DNA of 64,000 nt from Janthinobacterium sp051380735. Lineage in GTDB: Bacteria > Pseudomonadota > Gammaproteobacteria > Burkholderiales > Burkholderiaceae_D. Shown one piece after another: positions 26,393-37,800 of this stretch. The number at the start of each line of letters is the position of its first letter. Within the stretch, counting starts at the first letter, position 1. Both the position numbers and the translations under genes were made by a program. The stretch lies in assembly GCF_051380735.1 (NCBI RefSeq), contig NZ_JBNYXQ010000006.1:124001-188000 (forward strand), in the 5' to 3' direction. The notes under the pieces were generated by a model. It had not been told where the DNA came from. It saw only the letters and a program-made list of their open reading frames with translations, and searched no databases.

Positions 26393-27448
26393 ATGAGCCA
26401 ATTCTGGAGCCCCATCGTCACCCAGCTGACCCCTTACGTCCCCGGCGAGCAGCCCAAACTCCCCGGCCTGATCAAACTGAACACCAACGAAAACCCCTAC
26501 GGTCCGTCGCCACAAGTGATCGCCGCCTTGAAAGAAGCGGCCACTGACAGCCTGCGCCTGTATCCCGACCCTACCGCCAGCGAACTGAAGCAGACTTTGG
26601 CCGGCTACCACGGCGTGACCAGCGCCGAAGTGTTCGTCGGCAATGGCTCCGACGAAGTGCTGGCGCTGGCCTTCATGGCCCTGCTCAAACACGACGCGCC
26701 GCTGCTGTTTCCGGACATCAGCTACAGTTTTTATCCCGTGTATTGCAAGCTGTACGGCATCGACTACCGCACCGTGCCGCTGGACAACACCATGCGCATC
26801 CGCCCGGAAGATTACAGCGGACCGTGCGGCGCCATTATCTTCCCGAACCCGAATGCGCCTACCGGCGTTGACCTGCCGCTGGCCGGCGTCGAGTCGATGC
26901 TGCTCGCGCATCCTGATGCGGTGGTGGTGGTCGACGAAGCGTATGTGGATTTCGGCGGCGAGAGCGCCATCAAGCTGGTGCAGCATTACCCGAATCTGCT
27001 GGTGGTGCAGACGCTGTCGAAATCGCGTTCGCTGGCCGGCCTGCGCGTCGGTTTCGCCATCGGCCACCCGGACCTGATCGAGGCGCTCGAGCGCGTCAAG
27101 AACAGCTTCAATTCCTATCCGCTGGACCGGCTGGCGCTGGCTGGCGCCGTCGCTTCGTTCCGCGACGAAGCGTATTTCCAGCAGACGCGCACTGCCGTGA
27201 TCGACAGCCGTACCCAGCTGACCCAGGAGTTGACTGCACTGGGCTTCGAGGTGCTGCCTTCGGTGGCCAACTTCGTGTTTGCCCGCCACCCGCAGCACGA
27301 TGCGGCGCAGCTGGCGGCCGGCCTGCGCGCGCGCTCGGTGATCGTGCGCCATTTCAATGCGCCGCGCATCAGCCAGTACCTGCGCATCAGCATCGGCAAT
27401 CGGCAAGAGTGCGCGGCCTTGCTGGGCGCCTTGCGCAGCCTGGTGTGA
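26393..27448 (+). CDS. hisC: Histidinol-phosphate aminotransferase
   Basis: A PLP enzyme that converts imidazole acetol phosphate and glutamate to histidinol phosphate. It has 351 residues from ATG 26393. An 18-codon extension upstream overlaps the tRNA-linked region and is unlikely. Signatures are the N-terminal KLNTNENPYGPSP, NGSDEVLALAF, PNPNAPTG, DEAYVDFGG and TLSKSRSLAGLRVGF with the PLP-binding Lys210. It is away from the main his operon and resembles the second hisC paralogue found in many beta- and gammaproteobacteria, which may also serve aromatic amino acids; that part is inference. Confidence 0.94.
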   Translation: MSQFWSPIVTQLTPYVPGEQPKLPGLIKLNTNENPYGPSPQVIAALKEAATDSLRLYPDPTASELKQTLAGYHGVTSAEVFVGNGSDEVLALAFMALLKHDAPLLFPDISYSFYPVYCKLYGIDYRTVPLDNTMRIRPEDYSGPCGAIIFPNPNAPTGVDLPLAGVESMLLAHPDAVVVVDEAYVDFGGESAIKLVQHYPNLLVVQTLSKSRSLAGLRVGFAIGHPDLIEALERVKNSFNSYPLDRLALAGAVASFRDEAYFQQTRTAVIDSRTQLTQELTALGFEVLPSVANFVFARHPQHDAAQLAAGLRARSVIVRHFNAPRISQYLRISIGNRQECAALLGALRSLV

Positions 27449-27527
27449 CAGGTTCAAAGAATGGAAGTTGTGCCACAATCGATGAATTCTTTCATCCATA
27501 ACAATCGATAACAAGGGGACGGACAAT

Positions 27528-28397
27528 ATGGCAAAAGTGGCATTCATCGGCCTGGGCGTGATGGGTTTTCCCATGGCTGGCCATCTGGCGGCGGGCGGGC
27601 ATGACGTTACTGTCTACAACCGCAACCCGGCGCGAGCGCAAGCCTGGCTGGAACAGCACCGGGGCAGCAGCGCACCGACGCCGGCCGAAGCGGCCGCAGG
27701 CGCCGAGTTCGTCTTCACCTGCATCGGCAATGACAACGATCTGTACCAGGTGATCCTGGAAGAGAGCGGCTTGCTGTCCGGCATGGCGCCAGGAAGCATC
27801 CTGGTCGACCATACGACGGCGTCTGCCGAAGCGGCGCGCACCCTCCATGCGGCAGCAAAAGAGAAGGGCGTGTTCTTCCTCGACGCCCCCGTCTCGGGCG
27901 GCCAGGCGGGCGCTGAAAACGGCAAGCTGACGGTGATGGCGGGTGGCGATATGGAAGCGTATGCGCGTGCCGAAGCGGTGATTGGCTTGTTCTCGCGTGC
28001 CGTGACTTACATGGGGCCATCGGGTTCGGGCCAGTTGACCAAGATGGTCAACCAGATCTGCATCGCCGGCCTGGTGCAAGCGCTCAGCGAAGGCATTGCC
28101 TTTGCCGAGAACGCGGGCCTCGACGCGGCGCTGGTGGTGGACGTGATTTCCAAGGGTGCAGCGCAGTCCTGGCAGATGGAAAACCGCGGCAAGACCATGA
28201 TCGAGCGCAAATTCGACTTCGGCTTTGCCGTTGACCTGATGCGCAAGGACCTGGGCATCTGTCTGGCCGAAGCCAAGCGCAACGGCAGCGACCTGCCCGT
28301 GACCACGCTCACCGACCAGTTCTATGCAGAAGTACAGCAGGCTGGCGGCAACCGCTTTGATACGTCCAGCCTGATCACGCGCCTGGGCAGGAAGTAG
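27528..28397 (+). CDS. NAD(P)-dependent beta-hydroxyacid dehydrogenase (3-hydroxyisobutyrate/tartronate semialdehyde reductase family)
   Basis: A 289-residue soluble oxidoreductase. The Rossmann motif GLGVMG (residues 8-13) starts at the N-terminus, and TVYNRNPARA suggests NADP preference because of the Asn-Arg after the second strand. The substrate-binding signature DAPVSGGQAGAENGKL and the catalytic lysine in GQLTKMVNQ (Lys172) are intact. Family members reduce tartronate semialdehyde, succinate semialdehyde or glyoxylate, or oxidise 3-hydroxyisobutyrate; sequence alone does not choose. It lies about 80 bases after hisC on the same strand. A hairpin at 28407-28435 (GCAATAT/ATATTGC) follows the stop and may terminate transcription. 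Confidence 0.9.
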   Translation: MAKVAFIGLGVMGFPMAGHLAAGGHDVTVYNRNPARAQAWLEQHRGSSAPTPAEAAAGAEFVFTCIGNDNDLYQVILEESGLLSGMAPGSILVDHTTASAEAARTLHAAAKEKGVFFLDAPVSGGQAGAENGKLTVMAGGDMEAYARAEAVIGLFSRAVTYMGPSGSGQLTKMVNQICIAGLVQALSEGIAFAENAGLDAALVVDVISKGAAQSWQMENRGKTMIERKFDFGFAVDLMRKDLGICLAEAKRNGSDLPVTTLTDQFYAEVQQAGGNRFDTSSLITRLGRK

Positions 28398-28636
28398 GCA
28401 TTCCTAGCAATATGGCGGCGCTGCCGTTATATTGCAGCTTCTTTCCCAAATCTCATCCTTGCTGGAGCCAAAAGTGCCTCGCCAATTCGCCCTTACCTGC
28501 TAACGCTGACGAACTGCCCTTTGCAGCATCGGTTGGCGCGTTGACGCTCCCGATTGCCGCGACACTTTTTGCGCTGAACATACTCCACGCCCGCCCCCGT
28601 CGTCAGCACCCCTGACCCTGCAAAGGACACGCTCTC

Positions 28637-29509
28637 GTGAACACGGCGTGTGACGCCATGTACCTGCAATCCTTACCGTTATTGAAATACCCGCGCACGC
28701 CGCATCGGGAAGGCTCGCGCCCGCAGCCGGGCGACGATGCTTCCGACCAGATGCCGTTGAAGCGTCTGGCCGGCAAGTACGTCGTCATCGAAGAAAAAAT
28801 CGATGGCGCCAACGGCCAGCCCGGCCATTCGCGCAAGGGCGCGCTCGACGCTCGCATCGCGCTGTGGGATTACGCGGTGCCGTTTGCCGTGCGCGAAGCC
28901 ATCTGTCGCCTGATCCAGGTGCACCAGGTACCGTTTTTCGCGCTGGAAACCTCGCGCCGTGGCGCGACGCCCGAATTTACCGTGCGCGAACTGTCGTGGC
29001 AGGTCGATATCGGCTTGCTGGCGATGCTGGCCGGGGCCGATATCCGCGGCCGCATCTGTCCCGACCCGCAGCGTGTGCTGGACGCGATCGAACTGTTTCG
29101 CGAGCTGTCGCGCGAAGAGGGCTGTTATGACCGGCCGCGCGCCTTTGCCGACGACCATACGCGCGTGAAGTACTTTCGCGGCGCCCAGGCCCACTGGACT
29201 ATCCGCTGTTCCAGCAGCCGGGCTCGCGGGTGATCGTGATGTCGGGCCTGCCGCCGTCGGGCAAGAATACCTGGGTGGCGAAGCACCATCCGCAACTGCC
29301 GGTGGTGTCGTTCGACGATGGGCGCCAGGCGCTGGGCCTGCGCCACGGCAAGAACGAAAGGCAAGTGGGCGATTATGCCCAAGAGCGCGCGCGAACTGCT
29401 GCGCCGCAATGGCCAGCGCGATACGTCCCTGAGTAGCAAGAAGCTGCAAGCGATGTTGTGGAACTGGGAAATTCCACTGCCGCAGCAGGCACACCTGGTC
29501 CGCCCATGA
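28637..29509 (+). pseudogene. Decayed RNA-repair locus: RNA ligase start fused to HD/polynucleotide-kinase fragments
   Basis: An open frame from GTG 28637 (or ATG 28658) begins like an RNA ligase: YPRTPHREGSRPQPGDD, then VVIEEKIDGANG with the nucleotidyl-accepting Lys54. At about 28815 it switches abruptly to the second half of an HD-domain/kinase protein (IQVHQVPFFALE, LLAMLAGADIRGRICPDPQR, DDHTRVKYFRG). Near 29190 the frame shifts: the P-loop kinase continues as SRVIVMSGLPPSGKNTWVAK. Near 29385 a second shift in a GCGCGCGCG run leads to ARELLRRNGQR, after which most of the kinase body is missing up to LWNWEIPLPQQAHLV. These pieces match the ligase plus HD-kinase pairs known from bacterial RNA repair. 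Deletions and two frameshifts make it non-functional as a whole. Family assignment is from memory of motifs. Confidence 0.75.
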
Positions 29510-30128
29510 AGTGGCTTGAGGCGGTGTTGCGTGCGTTGATGTCGTAAGGCAGCAACGGTTTCAGGATTTTCTGGAACATTCTGCGGTGAATTTTTTTCAG
29601 TGAAACCTGGCCTGAATGGCAATTGACTTCCAGCGCGCGCCGGCAACGATCTTGCATGCCATGGCCGGATTGTCAGGTGCATTGCCTGCAAGGCGATGTA
29701 ATTGTATCTTTCCCCGCAGTCTTTTCCATTAATTGTTAAATAATGATCGGATTAATATTTTAAATAGGATGAAAAAAAATTCAATACGCGATAGATAATA
29801 TAAAACGGTGTTTTAAGGTTTATTTATAAATATTTCAAAACCGGATTTTTTGATGCTGAAACTGGCAGATTGCCATGCTGTGACCCTGTGCGAAGCAGGA
29901 TGGTGATTATTTGAGATTAATTCTTTATGGAAAATGTGTAAGCTAACTGTACCAGATCTCATGCACTTGAAAATGATTCATTTATGAAAATCTTTGCTTG
30001 AAGTAAATATGGATAGTCCATTTTTAAATTGAAAATTTAAAGCTATATAAATTATAAAATTATTATATGGCAATATTGCTGCCCCGTTGTTTAAGTGATT
30101 ATGTGATTATGTGATCGAGAGGATTCTT
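29510..30128. other. AT-rich spacer upstream of the two-partner secretion genes
   Basis: About 620 bases with no supported gene. The first 180 bases have normal GC content. From about 29700 the composition turns strongly AT-rich, unlike the rest of the window, with many A and T runs (for example 29761-29830). I see no clear terminal repeats or transposase remnant. It must carry the promoter of the downstream genes and looks like the kind of sequence bound by H-NS-type silencers; that is inference. Confidence 0.6.
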
Positions 30129-31787
30129 TTGCGCTCCAAACTTCTACCCCTGACCTTGTTGCTGTTGATCCAGAATGCGTACGCCGTCGATCCGCCCAGC
30201 GCTGGCAGTCAGTTGCAGCAGATCCCGGTCGCCCCGCAGTTGCCGAAAGCGGCGCCCGCCATCCGCGTGCAGCGCGGCGATGTGCCGGCCGCCAGCGTCG
30301 GTGACAGCACCCGCATCAAGGTAGAGCGTTTGCAGATCGCCGCGCCGCCGGTATTCGCGGAACGCGAACTGGTCGCCGCCAGCGGCTTCGTGCCGGGCAG
30401 CGAGCTGACCCTGGCCGAACTGCGCGGCATGGCCAACAAGATTGCCAGCTATTACCAGACGCGTGGCTACTTCCTGGCGCAGGCGTTTTTGCCGGCGCAG
30501 GACATCAAGGATGGCGTGGTGCAGATTGGCGTGTTGCCGGGCCAGTACGGGAAAGTACAGCTGCGTAACAAGAGCAATCTGTCCGACCGCCTGGCCAGCA
30601 GCATCCTCGCTGGCCTGGACGGTGAAGTGATCGCCACCACGCCGCTCGAGCGCCGTTTGCTGCTGCTGTCCGACCTGCCGGGCGTGCAGGTCAGCTCGAC
30701 CCTGGCGCCGGGCGCCTCCCTGGGCGCTTCCGACCTGATTGTCGACGTGGTGCCGGGCTCGCGCTTTAACGGCAGTGTTGATATCGACAACCAGGGCAAC
30801 CGCTACACGGGCCGCAACCGCATTGGCGGGACGCTCAACATCAATGAACTGGCCGGCATCGGCGACGTCGCCACCGTGCGCGCCTTCACCTCGACTGACG
30901 GCCTGAACTATGTTCGCGCAGCCTACCAGGGCCAGGCCGGCCTGCTGCGCCTGGGCGCGGCCTATACCTATATGGATTACAAGCTGGGCAAGGAGTTCGC
31001 CGTGCTGGAGGCCAAGGGTACGGCAAACATCACCAGTGTGTACGGCAGCTATCCCTTGATACGCACACGCGCCGGCAACCTGTATGCGCAAGTGAACTAC
31101 GACAGCAAGGATTTCCAGGACAAGACCGAGTCGACCGGCACCGTCAACGACAAGACTGCCAAGGTCTGGATGCTCAATCTGAATGGTGACAGCAAAGACA
31201 GCGTGGGTGGCGGCGGCGCCAACAATTATTCGCTGACTTATACCACCGGCAAGATCGATATCGAAACGCCGGTGGCGCGGCTGATTGATGCACTGACGGT
31301 GCAATCGAACGGCAGCTTTCACAAGCTGGGCCTGACTGCATCGCGCCTGCAAAGCCTGGGCGAGGAAACTAGTTTCTTCGCGATCGTCAACGCGCAGACG
31401 TCGTCGAAAAACCTCGATGTATCGGAAAAAATGGGCCTGGGCGGCGTCGGCGGCGTGCGCGCCTATCCGGGCGGCGAGGCGTATGGCGACCAGGGCTATG
31501 TCTTGAGCCTGGAACTGCGGCACAACCTGCCGGCCTTCACCGCCGTGGCGGGCCAGCTGCAACTGGTCGGTTTTGCCGACACGGGTACCGTCAAGCTCAA
31601 TCGCAATCAATGGAGTGCCGGCGAGAACCGCCGCACCCTGAGTGGCGCCGGCGTTGGCCTCTCCTGGACCGGCGCCAACGCCTTGCTGATCAAGGCGTAT
31701 TACGCGCACAAGCTGGGCAATGCCAGGGCCACGTCGGCCCCCGATTCCGCCGGCCGCTTCTGGTTGCAAGCCGTAAAGTACTTCTAA
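30129..31787 (+). CDS. Two-partner secretion outer-membrane transporter (TpsB, FhaC/ShlB family)
   Basis: It exports the large adhesin encoded just downstream. I choose TTG 30129 because GAGAGG lies six bases before it. A GTG at 30111 would place this ribosome site inside the gene. The protein (552 residues) has a signal peptide (SKLLPLTLLLLIQNAYA) and a Pro-rich periplasmic helix/linker. A POTRA domain follows (about residues 65-140; LAELRGMANKIASYYQTRGY), a second POTRA-like part (about 140-215), and a 16-strand-type barrel. The conserved L6-loop motif appears as GGVGGVRAYPGGEAYGD, and the chain ends in WLQAVKYF with terminal Phe. The adhesin starts 48 bases downstream, after a 10-bp direct repeat (ACGATCACCC at 31801 and 31813). 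Confidence 0.93.
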   Translation: MRSKLLPLTLLLLIQNAYAVDPPSAGSQLQQIPVAPQLPKAAPAIRVQRGDVPAASVGDSTRIKVERLQIAAPPVFAERELVAASGFVPGSELTLAELRGMANKIASYYQTRGYFLAQAFLPAQDIKDGVVQIGVLPGQYGKVQLRNKSNLSDRLASSILAGLDGEVIATTPLERRLLLLSDLPGVQVSSTLAPGASLGASDLIVDVVPGSRFNGSVDIDNQGNRYTGRNRIGGTLNINELAGIGDVATVRAFTSTDGLNYVRAAYQGQAGLLRLGAAYTYMDYKLGKEFAVLEAKGTANITSVYGSYPLIRTRAGNLYAQVNYDSKDFQDKTESTGTVNDKTAKVWMLNLNGDSKDSVGGGGANNYSLTYTTGKIDIETPVARLIDALTVQSNGSFHKLGLTASRLQSLGEETSFFAIVNAQTSSKNLDVSEKMGLGGVGGVRAYPGGEAYGDQGYVLSLELRHNLPAFTAVAGQLQLVGFADTGTVKLNRNQWSAGENRRTLSGAGVGLSWTGANALLIKAYYAHKLGNARATSAPDSAGRFWLQAVKYF

Positions 31788-31835
31788 GCAATAACAAATA
31801 ACGATCACCCGAACGATCACCCATCAGGACCCGCC

Positions 31836-34800
31836 ATGAACCGCATCTACCGCTCCATCTGGAACCAGGCCACCGGCGCCTACGCAGCCGTTTCCGAAAA
31901 CGTCAAATCGGCCGGCAAGCGCTCGATGCCCGGCAGCGCCGGCGGCGGCGCGCATTTTGCCTTGAAGAGCATGGCGGCGGCGCTGATGCTGGGCTACGGC
32001 AGCCTGGCGCTGGCCGGACCCACGGGCGGCACGGTGGTGGCGGGCCAGGCGAACATCGGCGGCGCGCCGGGTGCGACGGTGATCAATCAGGGCAGCCAGA
32101 ATGCGGTGATTAACTGGGCCCAGTTCAATATCGGCAAGGGCGAATCGGTGCAATTCGTGCAGCCCAACAGCAACGCGGTGGCACTGAACCGGGTGCTGGG
32201 CAATGATGGCACGACCATCCTCGGCAATCTGTCGGCCAATGGCAAGGTGTTTATCGTCAACCCGAACGGCATCCTGTTTGGCCAGGGCGCGTCGGTCAAT
32301 ACGGCCGGCCTGGTGGCCTCCACGCTCGATATCAATAACGCCGACTTTATGGCCGGCAATTACAAATTTGCCGGCAACGGCTCCGGCCGTGTGTTGAACC
32401 AGGGTTCGATCAGCGCGCCGGGCGGCTATGTGGCCTTGCTGGGTGCCAATGTGTCGAACGAAGGCACCATCAATGCGCGCCTGGGTTCGGTTGCCCTGGC
32501 GGCCGGCCAGGCGATTACCTTGGACGTGGCCGGCGACGGCTTGCTGAATGTGGCGGTGGACCGCGGTGCGGTGGGCGCGCTGGTGCAGAACGGCGGGCTG
32601 ATCCAGGCCGATGGCGGCAGCGTGGTGTTGACGGCCCAGGCCGCCGGCAACCTGCTTAAAACCGTGGTCAACAACACTGGCGTGATCGAAGCGCACACCA
32701 TCGATACGCGCAGCGGCACCATCAAATTGCTGGGCGACATGCAGAGCGGCACCGTGAACGCCGCCGGCACGCTGGACGCCAGCGCGCCAGTTGGCGGCAA
32801 CGGCGGCTTTGTCGACACCTCGGCCGCGCATGTGAAACTCGATGACGCGTTGAAGGTCACGACGGCCTCAAGCAACGGCCTGACCGGCACCTGGCTGATC
32901 GACCCGACCGACTACACCATCGCGGCCACCGGCGGCGACCAGACTGGCGCGTTTTATACCAATGCGCTCAAGAGCACCAGCGTCCAGATTCAGAGCGTCG
33001 CGGGCGGCAACGGCACACTGGGCAACATCAACGTCAACGACACGATTTCATGGTCGGCCAACCAGCTGAAGATGACGGCGCAAAACAATATCAACATCAA
33101 CCAGCCGCTGCGCGGCTCCGGCACGGCCAGCCTGGCACTGGAATATGGCCAGGCTAACGTGGCATCCGGCAACACGAGCAAGTACAACGTCAAGGCCGAG
33201 ATCGACCTGCCGTCGGGACAGAATTTCAGCACCAAATTGGGCAGCGATGGCACGCTGACCAACTACACGGTGATCAACAGTCTGGGCGCGGCCGGCAGCA
33301 TTACCGCCACTGACTTGCAAGGCATTAATGGCGACCGGACGATCAACTATGTGCTCGGTTCGAATATCGATGCCAGCGCTACCTCGGCCTGGAATGGCGG
33401 CCTGGGCTTTACGCCCATCGGCACTGCCGTGTCACAATTTTCAGGCCAGTTCGACGGCCTGGGCCATGTCATCAACGGCTTGAACATCACCAACACCGCA
33501 AGTTCTGGCGTTGCCGCACTGTTCGGCACGACCAGCACGACGGCAAGCTTGCGCAATCTGGGCTTGTCGAATGGTGCCATCACCAGCAATGTTGCCACTG
33601 GTAGTTATGGCCAGGCAGCGGCACTGGTCGGCACCAATAATGGCATCGTCAGCAATGTTTTTGTCAGCAGCGGTACGGTATCGGCCGTAAGCAGGACGCA
33701 TGCCGGCGGCCTGGTGGCACTCAATCAAGGCACCATTGCCGACAGCTACAACAACGGCTCGGTGAACCTGAACACGAACAGTTACAGTGGCTGGCTGGGC
33801 GGCCTGGTGGGCTATACCAATGCCAGCAGCAATATTATCAACAGCTATAACAGCGGCAGCGTGACCGGGCTGATGCTGGCGGCGGGGCTGGTTGCCAACA
33901 ACTTTGGCAGCATCACCAACAGTTTCAATTCCGGCGTGGTATCAGGCAAAAACGATGTTGGCGGCCTGGTCGTCCACAATCGCGCAGGCGGTGTCATCAG
34001 CAGCAGCTACAACACCGGCGCCGTGTCGGGCGGTGCATTCGTGGGCGGCCTGGCGGCGATCACTTACACCATTAGCGGCGCCACACCCGCTTCCCTGATC
34101 ACCAACAGTTATTCGACGGGGACAGTCTCGGCCCTGGGCCTGGGCGTTGTTTCCTCGACCAATACCGGCACCGGTGGCCTGGTCGGCATGAACAAGGGCC
34201 AGATCGCTGACAGTTACGTGACCGGCGCGGTCAGCGGCGCCAACGGGGCGCAGCCAGGAACGCTCAGCGGGGTGGGTGGCGTGGCGGGCGTGATCGGCGC
34301 AGGCGGCAGTCTCACCAGGGTGTATTCGTCCGGCTTGGTGGGCCTGAAGTCCGGCGCTACCGGCACCGTGGGCGGCGTGGTCGGCCTGATCAGCGTCAAT
34401 ACCGGTTCGGTCACCGACGGGTATTACAATACGACCCTGAATCCGGCGGTGGCAAATGTTGTCGGCACCAATACCATCGGCGGGACGGTCAACGGGGGCG
34501 GGGGCCTGACGTCGACGCAAATGCAAACCGGATCGAGTTTTGGCGGCTTCAATTTCACGACCACGCCTGGTGCAACCGGCAATAACTGGGTCATGGTCGA
34601 TATCGATGGCACGCTCAACAACGCGGGTAACGTGCTGGGCGCCACCGGGCCGATGGCGGCGGCCGAGTACAACCTCACGATCAAAACGCCGCATCAATTG
34701 CAATTGATGGCGATGAACCTGGCCGGCAACTACACGCTGGGCATGGATGTCAACGCGGCCGGCACCGGCACCGGCAGCGATGTGTGGAACGGCGGCACCT

Positions 34801-37800
34801 TCATTCCGGTCGGCACCAGCACGGCGGCGCCGTTCACCGGTACCCTGGACGGCGCCGGCCATGTCATTTCCGGCCTGGTCATCAACCGTCCCAGCGACAG
34901 TTACGGCGGCCTGTTCGGCGCGACGTCAGGCACCGCGATCGTGCGCAATGTCGGCCTGGAAGGCGGCAGCATCACCGGCAAGGATGCTACCGGCGCGCTG
35001 GTCGGCAACAATGCCGGCATTGTCAGCGGCAATTACAGCACCGCGAGCGTGACCGGCTTGACCGACGTCGGCGGCTTGGTCGGCAGCAATAGCGGCACTA
35101 TCAGCAACAGCTATGCCTCCGGCGCGGTGAGCGGCGGGACTGATGTGGGTGGCCTGGTTGGCCTGAACTCCGGTACCTTGAGCAATAATTACGCCACCGG
35201 CGCCGTCTCCGGCAGCGCCAGCGCGGGCGGCCTGGTGGGCGCAAATAGTGGCGGCACCGCCACCGGCAACTTCTGGGATACCACTACGACGGGCCAGGCC
35301 ACCAGCGCCACCGGCACCGGCTTGAACACCGCGCAAATGAAGCTGCTGGCGACCTACAGCGGGGCGTCGTGGGATCTGGCTGGCGCGTGGATCGTCTACG
35401 ACACCAATACGTACCCACTGCTGCGCGCCTTCATGACGCCGCTGCAGGTCAACTTTGCCGCGAACAACAGCAAGACCTATGATGGCACGAGCACCTTTAC
35501 GGCCTCTGGCGTTACCGCCAGCAGACCTGGCGCCTATGCATCGCTGTTGGGGACCTTGAGTGCCGGTACGGCGGGCAACGCCGTCAATGCCGGCACCTAC
35601 GCCATCACGGCTGGCGGCCTGTACTCGGGCCAGCGCGGTTATATCATCAGTTACGGCGCAGGCAATGTGACCATCGACAAGAGGACGGTGACCGTGAGCG
35701 GCATGATGGCCAGCGCCAAGATCTATGACGGCAATACCACGGCCAGCTTGACGGGCGGTACCTTGAATGGCCTGGTGGTCGGGGAAACTGTGAGCTTCTC
35801 CGGCCAGGCCGGCGCATTTGCCGACCAGAACGCTGGCACCGGCAAGAGCGTGACCGTCAGCGGCATCACGCTGGTCGACGGTGCTAACCTGGCCAGTAAT
35901 TATTCGGTAAGCAATCCGACTGGCATCACGGGCAACATCACGCCCAAGGCGCTGACAGTCACGAGCGCGACGGCTGGCGACAAAGTCTATGACGGCAACA
36001 CCAAGGCCACGGTCAGCGGCGGCGCACTGAGCGGCTTGGTCGGCTCGGAAACCCTGGCGCTGTCCGGCCTGTCGGGCGTGTTCGCCGACAAGAACGCCGC
36101 TATCGGCAAGGTGGTCACGGTCAGCGGCGCCACGCTGGCCGACGGCACCGGCCTGGCCAGCAACTATACGGTCAGCAACCCGAGTGGCGTAACGGCCAAT
36201 ATCACCCAGGCCACCATCAATACGGTAAGCAACATCGTGGCCGACAGCAAAGTGTATGACGGTTCAACCTCCGCCACCGTCAGCAACGTCGGCGCCACCT
36301 TTGCCGGTATGGTCAATGGCGACGTCTTGAGCGTCAGCGCCACTTCGGCCGCGTTTGCCGACAAGAACGTCGGCAACGGCAAGACCGTCACCGCCAGCGG
36401 CCTCACGCTGGGCGGCACAGACGCGGCCAACTACAACCTGACCGCTGGCAGCGGCAGCGGCAGCGGCGCCATCACGCCCAAGGCATTGACAGTGTCCGGC
36501 GCCGTGGCTGGCAATAAAACCTATGACGGGACTACTGCGGCGGCGGTCACCGGCGGTACGTTAAGCGGCTTGATCAGCGGCGAATCCGTCAACCTGGGCG
36601 CGCTGTCGGGCACTTTTGCCGACCAGAACGCCGGCAACGCCAAGGCCGTGACGGTAACCGGCGGTGCTCTATCCGACGGCGCCAATGGGCTGGCCAGCAA
36701 TTACACGGTGGGCAGCGTGACAGGACTTTCCGCCAACATTACGCAAAAAGCCCTGACGATCAGCGGCGTCAGCGTCGCCAGCAAAAGCTATGACGGCAAC
36801 ACCAAAGCCACCATTTCGGGCGGTACCCTGAATGGCCTGGTGACCGGCGAAACCCTGAACCTGTCCGGCCAGAGCGGTACCTTCAACGACAAGAACGCGG
36901 GCAACGGCAAGGCCGTGACGGTGACCGGCGCCACTCTGGGCGATGCCTCCGGCCTGGCCAGCAATTACACGGTCAGCAACGCCACCGGCGCGACCGGCAA
37001 TATCACGCGCAAGACACTGACGGTGACCGGCGCGACAACAAGCGACAAGGTCTACGATGGCAGCACGGGAGCCACCGTCAGCGGCGGCGCCTTGTCCGGG
37101 CTGGTCACCGGGGAAACGCTGGGTTTGGGCAGCCTGGCCGGCATCTTCGGCAGCAGGAATGTGGGTAGTGGCAAGGCCGTGACGATCGTGGCGGCCCCGC
37201 TCAGCGATGGCACGGGCGGCGGCCTGGCCAGTAATTACACGGTCGGCGTGTCGTCGGCGGGCACCGCCAGCATCACGCCCAAAGCGCTGACAGTGACCGG
37301 CATGACCGCCGGCAATAAGGTCTATGACGGCAATACCACGGTCAACCTGACGGGCGGCAGCCTGAGCGGGCTGGTGGTCGGCGAAGCCGTGGGCTTCCAG
37401 GGCCAGGCCGGCGCGTTTGCCGACAAGAATGCCGGTACCGGCAAGAGCGTGACCGTCAGCGGCATCACGCTGGTAGATGGCGCCAACCTGGCCAGCAATT
37501 ACTCCGTCAGCAATCCGACCGGCATCACGGCAGACATCACGCCCAAGGCGCTGACGATCAGCGGCGTGTCGGCCAGCAACCGGGTCTATAACGGCGGCGT
37601 CAATGCGACCCTCGGTGGCTCGGCCGTGCTGGGCGGCCTGGTTGGTTCGGAAACCTTTGACGTGACGGGCATGAGCGGCGTCTTTGCGGACAAGAATGCC
37701 GGTACCGGCAAGGCCGTCACCATCAGCGGCGCGACCCTCGGCAACGGCGCCAATGGCGGCGTGGTCGGCAACTATACGGTCAGCAATCCGACTGGCGTGA

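Noticed and set aside
28412..28615. A 67-codon frame between the hydroxyacid dehydrogenase and the RNA-ligase remnant
   Set aside because: No ribosome site, overlaps a hairpin that follows the upstream gene, and the composition is not protein-like.
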